The notes under the pieces: model-generated | Databases searched by the model: none | What the model was told of the DNA's origin: nothing | What the model saw: the letters and a program-made list of their open reading frames with translations, nothing else | Shown here: positions 56,259 to 62,902 of the stretch, piece by piece | How the letters are laid out: the number at the start of each line of letters is the position of its first letter | Numbering within the stretch: the first letter of the stretch is position 1 | Assembly: GCA_944323645.1 (NCBI GenBank) | Contig: CALUTE010000010.1 | Location: 1 to 64,000, forward strand | Origin: an uncultured Helicobacter sp. | GTDB lineage: Bacteria > Campylobacterota > Campylobacteria > Campylobacterales > Helicobacteraceae | Direction of reading: 5' to 3' | Length of the DNA: 64,000 bases | Program-made: the position numbers and the translations under genes

Positions 56259-57374
56259 ATGCAAAAAGCTATACTTGTAACAGGTGCGAGCGGTTTTCTT
56301 GGCGCGCAGTTGTGTGCGGATTTATTGCAGGCGGGGTATTATGTCATAGGTATCGGCAGAAAAGACGCGCATAACCTTAGCCTAAGCCCTAGAGAGCGGG
56401 GGTTTTTAGAGACTACGACACTGCAGAATCCTCGCTTTAACTATATGCGACTTGAACTAAAGAATATTGATAATAAAACACTAAAAAATCTTAAAGAATA
56501 TCGCATAGAGTCTTGTTTTCATCTGGCTTCTATGGTAGAATACGCTAGCCATAATTACCATAATTACCATAATTACACCATTACGCCAACGCTTAAGTGC
56601 ATAGCCCTCGCGAAAGCCCTGCAAATCCCGCATATCATCTTTTCTTCTACCTCATCAGTTATTGCTGCTCCCACACAAATAGCAACCACCCCAACCAACG
56701 AAGCCACCCCCATATCGCCTATGACAAATTATGGGCTTGCAAAGTTTGTGTGCGAAAAGATCCTTGAGTTTGCTACATTCAATCCGCACACAACGCAATC
56801 TGTCCTAGAATCTTTGCTAGATTCTAGCTTGGATTCCAGCACAAAATCTAAAGCAGATTCTAGGGTGGATTCTGGTTTAGATTCTGCTAAAAAGCAAGCA
56901 GAACTAGCGCACTCTAAGGCATTTATGCCAAAAGTTGTGTGCCTGCGCTTTCCGGCAATTTTTGGGCGCAATCATCTAGGCGGAATCATTTATGATCTTG
57001 CAAAAGAAGCCTTGCAAGGACACGACATAGAGCTTTATAACAAAGGCGAGAATCTGCGCAATATCCTTTATGTAACCGATGCCACAAAAGCCCTCATACT
57101 AGCAATGCAGCACATAACAGAGTGGGAGGGTGGCTATCATCTCTTCCAGCTAGGAAGTCGCGATTCACAAAGTGTGCATACAATAGCACAACTCCTTGTG
57201 CGCTACTTGCATTCAAGCTCGCACCTTATCCTAAGCACCAAGCCATCACCAAATAATTTTAACGCCATTTTAGATACCACAAAAGCGCAACAAATGCTCC
57301 ATTTCAAACCAATGAGCATAGAAGAAGGCATACAAGCCTACTGCCAAGACATTTTGGAAAAAGGACTATTATGA
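56259..57374 (+). CDS. Extended SDR family NAD-dependent sugar epimerase/dehydratase
   Basis: 371 residues. Rossmann loop LVTGASGFLGAQLC (5-18), active site IIFSSTSSVI and Y-G-L-A-K (NYGLAKFVCEKI), then RFPAIFGRNHLGG and the C-terminal substrate domain. Two oddities: a 9-base tandem repeat (56551-56577) encoding HNYHNYHNY, and an insert of about 35 residues (residues about 185-220, LDSSLDSSTKSKADSRVDSG) made of octamer copies, placed between strand and substrate loop. It probably makes a nucleotide sugar for the locus. Start has AGGAGA upstream. Confidence 0.86.
   Translation: MQKAILVTGASGFLGAQLCADLLQAGYYVIGIGRKDAHNLSLSPRERGFLETTTLQNPRFNYMRLELKNIDNKTLKNLKEYRIESCFHLASMVEYASHNYHNYHNYTITPTLKCIALAKALQIPHIIFSSTSSVIAAPTQIATTPTNEATPISPMTNYGLAKFVCEKILEFATFNPHTTQSVLESLLDSSLDSSTKSKADSRVDSGLDSAKKQAELAHSKAFMPKVVCLRFPAIFGRNHLGGIIYDLAKEALQGHDIELYNKGENLRNILYVTDATKALILAMQHITEWEGGYHLFQLGSRDSQSVHTIAQLLVRYLHSSSHLILSTKPSPNNFNAILDTTKAQQMLHFKPMSIEEGIQAYCQDILEKGLL
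56551..56577 (+). repeat. Three-copy 9-base tandem repeat
   Basis: ATAATTACC twice then ATAATTACA, in frame within the SDR gene. Copy-number change would lengthen the protein by three residues per unit. Confidence 0.7.
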
Positions 57375-58582
57375 AAGAATCTAGCCAAAAACTCTACACA
57401 ACCGCTTTTCCCTACTTTAGCGCACGTGATATTGCTAGCATTTTGCGAGATAGCAAAGCAATGCTACAAGGCAAAAGCCTCCTCTCATATGGGCAAAATG
57501 TGCGTGCATTTGAGCATTCTTTTAGCACGTATTGTGGGCGTAAATTTGGTATTGCCTGCAATTCTTGCACGAGCGCATTGGAAGTTGTTTTTGAATATCT
57601 CATCGCAGAATCCAAACTACAACAAGGCGACGAAATCGCCATAAGCACGCAAACATTTTTTGCCTGTGCAAGTGCTGCTATCAATGCCACGCAAAAGCTA
57701 GGGTGTAAGCTTGTATTGCTTGATACCAACAACCAATTTCTTACTTCCCTAGAATCTATAAAATCCGCGTATTCACCGCGTATGAAAGCACTTATCCTTG
57801 TGCATTTTGCAGGGGCGATAAGTAGCGATGTTTTTGCTATTAGGGACTTTTGCAAAGCGCAAGGTATGTTTTTGATAGAAGATTGTTCGCACGCACACGG
57901 TGCAATCGCGCAGGATTCTGATGGCAAAATCTACAAAGCCGGTGCCATAGGTGATGTGGGTGTGTTTAGCTTTTTTAGCACAAAGATTCTCACTTGTGGA
58001 GAAGGCGGAATGATCGTGGGCGATGATAAAGCTCTTATGCATTCTGTTGCTACTAGGGTTAATCGCGGGATTGATCCTTTGAGGCAAGGGGAGCATTTTA
58101 TCGCATTTGGGCATAACTATCGCCTTAGTGAGTTTAGTGCAATGCTAGGGTGCAAGCAACTTGAACAACTAGAATCTAGCCTTGCTCATCGCAATAAGCT
58201 CGCACTTGCCTATAAGAGCGCCCTAAAACCATTGATAGATTCTAAGATATTGCGCTTTCAGGAAGTTGCACCTGGGTTTTTGCATAGCTTCTGGCGGTGT
58301 ATTGTGTTTTTAGATTCTGCATATAGTACTAAGCGTGAAGAAATCATCGCCCAATTAAAGCACGATAATATCATCGCAGAAGCACCTTATGAGCCACTAT
58401 TGCACAAGCAGCCTTTGCTAGAAAATGCACCCTTTGTACGCGCAAATTGCAGCAATGCCGAGCAACTTGCCAAAACCCACCTAAGCCTACCAATGCATAG
58501 AAAAATAACCCTAAAAGATGTTGCCTTTATCGCAAGTAGGCTTACCCTAGCCATACGCGATCTAAGCAAGGAGAGGGTATGA
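57371..58582 (+). CDS. DegT/DnrJ/EryC1/StrS sugar aminotransferase
   Basis: PLP-dependent transfer of an amino group to a keto-sugar nucleotide. 403 residues. GIACNSCTSALEVVFEYL (cofactor phosphate region), LIEDCSHAHGA with the PLP-binding Asp, and FSFFSTKILTCGEGGMI with the Schiff-base Lys. Overlaps the SDR gene by 4 bases (ATGA), so the epimerase/dehydratase and aminotransferase are coupled and probably act in sequence to make an amino sugar. Confidence 0.92.
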   Translation: MKESSQKLYTTAFPYFSARDIASILRDSKAMLQGKSLLSYGQNVRAFEHSFSTYCGRKFGIACNSCTSALEVVFEYLIAESKLQQGDEIAISTQTFFACASAAINATQKLGCKLVLLDTNNQFLTSLESIKSAYSPRMKALILVHFAGAISSDVFAIRDFCKAQGMFLIEDCSHAHGAIAQDSDGKIYKAGAIGDVGVFSFFSTKILTCGEGGMIVGDDKALMHSVATRVNRGIDPLRQGEHFIAFGHNYRLSEFSAMLGCKQLEQLESSLAHRNKLALAYKSALKPLIDSKILRFQEVAPGFLHSFWRCIVFLDSAYSTKREEIIAQLKHDNIIAEAPYEPLLHKQPLLENAPFVRANCSNAEQLAKTHLSLPMHRKITLKDVAFIASRLTLAIRDLSKERV

Positions 58583-59263
58583 TTGTAAGCATTCATCAAA
58601 GCCAATTTCTTCCGTGGATTCCCTATTTTTACAAAATCATTGCAAGCGATGTGTTTGTTATGCTTGATGATGTGGAGTTTTCCAAAAACGGCGTGCAAAA
58701 CCGCAATCAAATAAAAACCCCGCAAGGTCGGCAGTGGCTCACACTTAATATCACAAACAAATCACACCAGCTCATTGCTGATGTGGCATTGGCAAACCCT
58801 AAAACCCTAGAAAAACTCTTAAAAACAATTTCCCAAAACTACAAAAAAGCCCCATATTTTGCGGAGGTGTTTCCATATCTAGAATCTATTTTTAGTGAGC
58901 ACAAAAACAATCTCCACACAATCAATAAGCGCTTTATTTTCTATGTTTTGCAAATTCTTGGCTTTCAAGGCAAAATCATAGAATCTAGCAGTCTTCATAT
59001 CACAACCAAAAAACAACAACGTCTTCTTGATATTCTAAGGGCTACTAATGCAAGCGCTTATATTATGGGGGGGGGGTAAATATGTACGGCTAGAAGATTT
59101 TGGAGTACTTGAGGTATTTTTATCTCGCTTTGTACATAAGCCTTATACCCAACAATGGGGGGACTTTATGGGAGAGCTTAGCATACTTGATTTGATGTTT
59201 AATGAATTGCCAAATATGGCTAATTATCTGCAAGAATGCGGGAGTTTGCAGCGTATCCATTAG
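58579..59263 (+). CDS. WbqC family protein, phase-OFF (G10 frameshift)
   Basis: WbqC-like proteins occur in polysaccharide loci; their reaction is not established. First frame of 166 residues carries the family start IVSIHQSQFLPWIPYFYKI and NRNQIKTPQGRQWLTL; it ends in Gly-Gly-Gly at the tract. The missing C-terminus (GKYVRLEDFGVLEVFLSRFV, GDFMGELSILDLMFN) continues in another frame to 59263. With 9 or 12 G the product is about 227 residues, the usual length. It overlaps the DegT gene by 4 bases. Confidence 0.83.
59067..59076 (+). repeat. G10 contingency tract in the WbqC gene
   Basis: Ten G, immediately followed by TAA in the current frame. In-frame reading needs 9 or 12. OFF in this sequence. 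Confidence 0.88.
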
Positions 59264-59288
59264 CAAGCTTCCGCGAAAGGAAGTTGGT

Positions 59289-60332
59289 ATGGATAAATTG
59301 CGAATCTTGGTTACAACCATAGGTGGGCTCACAAGCCCTGATGTTTTAAAGGCACTGCGTACAAATGGCGAGCGTGAAGTGTTTTTACTAGGGTGTGATG
59401 CATTTAATGAAGCGTGCGGTAGGTATTTTGTCGATCACTTTGAGCTAAGCCCAAATAGTAGCAGTGATGAAGAGGGCTTTGTTGCTTTTGTCATAAAAAT
59501 TGTAGAACAATATGCAATCGATCTTATTATTCCTTGTGGTAACGAAGACAATCTTGCTCTTGCAAAGCATAAAGCAAGCTTTAGCATTCCTATTCTTGTT
59601 GGCGAATATAGCGCATTGACACGCGCATATGATAAAGGTAGCGTATATGAATGCCTGCGCGATAATGCCACACTAAAACCATATGCACCAAAGTTTATGA
59701 TTGTTTCTAGCTGGAGTGCGTTTTTGCAAGCTATTATTACGCTTGGGTATCCAGACAAAAAAGTCGTCATCAAGCCACGTCTTGGGCGAGGAGGACGCGG
59801 TGTGTATATTCTTAGCGACAAAAACGATCGTGCTATTTTTAGCGCAAAACCCACCAACGAAATGCCTCTAGCCTTTTTTGAACACGCGCTAAAAGATAGC
59901 AAGTTTGGAGAACTTATCGTTATGGAATATTTACAAGAGCCGTTTTATTCGACCTATTCACTCTGTAAAAATGGGCAAAATCTCTTAACACTAACACATC
60001 AAAGAGAATGGGGGAACGCTAGCCAAACCTATCGTGGCAAAGTGTATTATGATGCGCAAATGCAAACATTGTGCGCACACATCATTAGTGCATTTGCATT
60101 AGATTTTACCAACAATATGGAATTAGGCACAACAAGCGATGGCAGAATCGTCCTTTTTGACCTTAATCCTCGACTTGGAGCAAGCAGCGGGATAGATACA
60201 TATCTTGGCATAAACTTCGCCTATCTTGCCGCAAAAATCGCGCTCAATGAGCCTTTCAGTCTAAAAGATCCGCCGCTTGAGACGACACACCGCTTTTATC
60301 GGTATTTTGAGCAATGGTGGAAACAAGCATAA
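59289..60332 (+). CDS. ATP-grasp enzyme 2
   Basis: 347 residues from ATG 59289 (GAAAGGAAG upstream; the frame is open to 59202). Pre-ATP-grasp domain RILVTTIGGLTSPDVLKALR, IIPCGNEDNLALAKHK, then VVIKPRLGRGGRGVYIL, MEYLQEPFYSTYS, and LFDLNPRLGASSGID at the metal site. It is a paralogue in fold of ATP-grasp enzyme 1 but has no homopolymer tract, so it may be expressed constantly while its partner varies. Substrate unknown; ligation of a carboxylic acid to an amino sugar or nucleotide is an inference. Confidence 0.85.
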   Translation: MDKLRILVTTIGGLTSPDVLKALRTNGEREVFLLGCDAFNEACGRYFVDHFELSPNSSSDEEGFVAFVIKIVEQYAIDLIIPCGNEDNLALAKHKASFSIPILVGEYSALTRAYDKGSVYECLRDNATLKPYAPKFMIVSSWSAFLQAIITLGYPDKKVVIKPRLGRGGRGVYILSDKNDRAIFSAKPTNEMPLAFFEHALKDSKFGELIVMEYLQEPFYSTYSLCKNGQNLLTLTHQREWGNASQTYRGKVYYDAQMQTLCAHIISAFALDFTNNMELGTTSDGRIVLFDLNPRLGASSGIDTYLGINFAYLAAKIALNEPFSLKDPPLETTHRFYRYFEQWWKQA

Positions 60333-60338
60333 AAATGC

Positions 60339-60344
60339 TATAAT
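60339..60344 (+). promoter_or_regulatory. Internal extended -10 (TGCTATAAT)
   Basis: Seven bases after the ATP-grasp stop and before the HAD gene; may allow separate transcription of the 3' part of the locus, downstream of most tracts. Confidence 0.4.
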
Positions 60345-60364
60345 GCGCTAACACAACAAAAGGA

Positions 60365-61012
60365 TTGACTATTTTTAGTGCTGTGATTTTTGATCTTGAC
60401 AATACGCTTTATGACGAAAAAACCTTGCTCTATGCAGTTTGTTTGGAGTTTTGTAAGCGATACGACCTAGAATTTAGCCATATAGAATCTATGCTAAAAG
60501 ATGACTTTTTACTAGAATCTAAGGATATTTTTGGTGATTGGCTTAAGCATTTTGGGTTTTTTACAAAAGAGCGCCAAGAGGAGCTGTTTTATCTCTATGG
60601 ACATTTAGAAACCCCGCTTGAACTGTATGAAGATGCACTCGAGATAATTAGCTTCTTGCAAAAGCGTGGCATTAAGCTTGGCATACTTACAAATGGCGCA
60701 CTCACCTCACAAATGCACAAAGTCAAGTTGCTAAAACTAGAATCTTTGGGGCTTAAAGTTTGTTATGCTAGAGCAAATGGCAAAGAATATGAAAAACCCC
60801 ATATTGATGCATTTTCTCGCGCACTTGCTATGCTAGATTCTGCTCCAAGTACTTGTTTGTTTGTGGGCGATAATCCACGTACGGATATTCTTGGCGCAAA
60901 CAATGCGGGACTGACAAGCGTGCATTTGCAACGTGGCTATGGTGCGCTCATTCCTTGCACAAACGCTTCACGCACAATCACACATCTCACACAAATAAAG
61001 GATTATTGGTAA
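60365..61012 (+). CDS. HAD family phosphatase
   Basis: 215 residues: VIFDLDNTLYDE (nucleophile Asp and acid Asp), LGILTNGA (motif II), and CLFVGDNPRTDILGANNAG (motif IV), with a small helical cap. It resembles YjjG-like or sugar-phosphatase HADs; may dephosphorylate a sugar intermediate. The start is uncertain: TTG at 60365 directly abuts AAAAGGA, while ATT at 60371 has the better spacing. Its stop overlaps the next gene's start (TAATG). Confidence 0.84.
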   Translation: MTIFSAVIFDLDNTLYDEKTLLYAVCLEFCKRYDLEFSHIESMLKDDFLLESKDIFGDWLKHFGFFTKERQEELFYLYGHLETPLELYEDALEIISFLQKRGIKLGILTNGALTSQMHKVKLLKLESLGLKVCYARANGKEYEKPHIDAFSRALAMLDSAPSTCLFVGDNPRTDILGANNAGLTSVHLQRGYGALIPCTNASRTITHLTQIKDYW

Positions 61013-62178
61013 TGAAAAAGATTCTAGCAGTTACTGGGATTCGCAGTGAATACGATATTCTCTACCCGATCTTAAAGGCATTTGAAGCGCGCGGATTTGA
61101 TGTGTGTGTTGTGGTTGCAAATGCGCATTTAAGCGATGCACAAGGCAACACTTACAAAAAAATCGAAGCTGATGGCTTTAGAATCGCAGATAAAATCGAT
61201 TGTCTCCTTAGCACCGATAGACTCACCCAACGTGCTAAAGGTGTTGGGCTGCTTATTGCTGGGCTTACGCAGACAGTTGAACGCGAGAATCCAGATTTTC
61301 TGCTTGTACTTGGCGATAGAGAGGAAAGCATAGCTACTTGTGTTGTGGGGAATTATATGGATATTCTTACAATTCATTGTGGTGGGGGCGACCCTGTTTA
61401 TGGTAATGCCGATGATCCTATTCGTTTTGCTTGTTCCAAACTTGCACATATTCACTGCACCAATGCGCAAGTCTATGCGCAAAACCTTATCGCTGTTGGT
61501 GAAGATGCGTGGAGAATCTGCCAAAGCGGCAATCCCTCATACAAAAACATAGCTTCAACACCGCAACTTTCACGCAAAGAATTAAGCGATATATTGGGGG
61601 TTGATCTTCTAAACAATGACTACTTTGTGCTGCTAAAACACCCACTAAGTTCAGAGGTGCAGCTTGCCTATGAACAAATGAGTGTAGCTCTGAAAGCATG
61701 CGCAGAATTTGCTAGAAAACATAATCTTAAAGTTATTGGAATCTATCCAAATACCGATCCTGGAAGCTACCGCATAAGAGAGGCAATCCAAGAAGCGCAA
61801 TCAAATTATGAAGAGGTGCGGTTTTTTCAAACATTAGAGCGCAAAGTTTTTATTAATCTTATACGCAACACTCTCACACTTGCAGGCAATTCAAGTATGG
61901 GAATCCTGGAAGCACCCTTTTATAAACTTCCGGTTGTTAATATTGGCAATCGCCAAAAGGGACGTTTAAATGCAGGGAATGTTGAGTTTGTCTCCTATGA
62001 TGAGGCACGCATTAAAGCCGCACTAGAAAAAGCCTGTTTCGATAGCACATATCGCGATAAAATAGCGCGGCTTGAAAACCCTTATGGTGATGAAAATTCT
62101 TGTGAAAAAATCGTAGATTTTGTGCAAAACATCGACACCACACAAAGGAAATGGTATGTCAAAACAAAACTCTGCTAA
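61012..62178 (+). CDS. UDP-GlcNAc 2-epimerase, hydrolysing (NeuC/LegG-like), copy 2
   Basis: 388 residues from ATG 61012, which overlaps the preceding stop; the frame is open to 60955. Motifs are LAVTGIRSEYDILYPIL, VLGDREESIAT, HCGGGDPVYGNADDPIR, KHPLSS and GNSSMGILEAPFYKLPVVN. It differs from copies 1 and 3 in the active loop (IRSEYD against TRAEWG), so it may act on a different nucleotide sugar. Confidence 0.88.
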   Translation: MKKILAVTGIRSEYDILYPILKAFEARGFDVCVVVANAHLSDAQGNTYKKIEADGFRIADKIDCLLSTDRLTQRAKGVGLLIAGLTQTVERENPDFLLVLGDREESIATCVVGNYMDILTIHCGGGDPVYGNADDPIRFACSKLAHIHCTNAQVYAQNLIAVGEDAWRICQSGNPSYKNIASTPQLSRKELSDILGVDLLNNDYFVLLKHPLSSEVQLAYEQMSVALKACAEFARKHNLKVIGIYPNTDPGSYRIREAIQEAQSNYEEVRFFQTLERKVFINLIRNTLTLAGNSSMGILEAPFYKLPVVNIGNRQKGRLNAGNVEFVSYDEARIKAALEKACFDSTYRDKIARLENPYGDENSCEKIVDFVQNIDTTQRKWYVKTKLC

Positions 62179-62902
62179 CTATCGTCCAAAAGATGTGCTT
62201 GTCATCGCTACACACCCTGATGATGAAACACTAGGCGCAGGTGGGACACTACTCAAACACAAAGCCCTTGGAGATAGAATCCACTGCATATTTTGCACAG
62301 ATATTTTAGCGAGTGAAGGATTCAAAGAGGAGCAAATACAACAACGAGAAGCAGAGATACAAGCTGTCTCTAAAGCCTATGGCTTTACAAGTACGCACCG
62401 TCTAGCCCTTGCAACAATGCGGCTTGATACTTATCCAAAATCTATGCTAATTTCGCTTTTTTCTGGTATTTTCAAAAGTATTCAGCCAAATATTGTCTAT
62501 CTGCCATTTGCTTATGATGTACATAGCGATCATCGGGTTGTGTTTGAGTGCGCTTTTGCTTGTACAAAATCTTTTCGTTACCCAAGTATCGAGCGTGTTT
62601 TGATGATGGAGACATTGAGTGAAAGCGAGTTTGCGCCAGCACTTGGAGCGCAAAGCTTTATTCCCAATGTGTTTGTTGATATTACGCCTTATTTCGAGCA
62701 AAAATGCACAATTATGCGTCTTTATAAAAGCGAGGTTGGCGCCCCGCCCTTCCCTCGTAGCATAGAGAATCTAAAAGCACTTGCCATTTATCGAGGTTGC
62801 ACACACAGTAATCCTTTAGGCAATAAAATTGAAGGGGGGGGGGGCATAGATGAAACCATACTCTATGCTGAAAGCTTTATGCTCCTCAAGGAGCGATGTT
62901 AG
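62156..62902 (+). CDS. PIG-L family N-deacetylase, phase-ON (G11)
   Basis: Zinc-dependent removal of N-acetyl from a GlcNAc-type substrate. 248 residues from ATG 62156 (AAAGGA six bases upstream). IATHPDDETLGAGGTLL with the AHPDDE-type zinc site; PFAYDVHSDHRVVF carries further His/Asp ligands. The start overlaps copy 2 by 23 bases. Near the C-terminus 11 G (62834-62844) encode Gly-Gly-Gly-Gly; the frame is open, so ON, and both other frames stop within three codons after the tract. Confidence 0.87.
   Translation: MSKQNSANYRPKDVLVIATHPDDETLGAGGTLLKHKALGDRIHCIFCTDILASEGFKEEQIQQREAEIQAVSKAYGFTSTHRLALATMRLDTYPKSMLISLFSGIFKSIQPNIVYLPFAYDVHSDHRVVFECAFACTKSFRYPSIERVLMMETLSESEFAPALGAQSFIPNVFVDITPYFEQKCTIMRLYKSEVGAPPFPRSIENLKALAIYRGCTHSNPLGNKIEGGGGIDETILYAESFMLLKERC
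62834..62844 (+). repeat. G11 contingency tract in the PIG-L gene
   Basis: Eleven G, in frame here. A change would remove the last 19 residues (DETILYAESFMLLKERC included). Confidence 0.87.

Noticed and set aside
59048-59263. Separate 71-codon gene
   Set aside because: It is the C-terminal part of the WbqC protein after the G10 tract.
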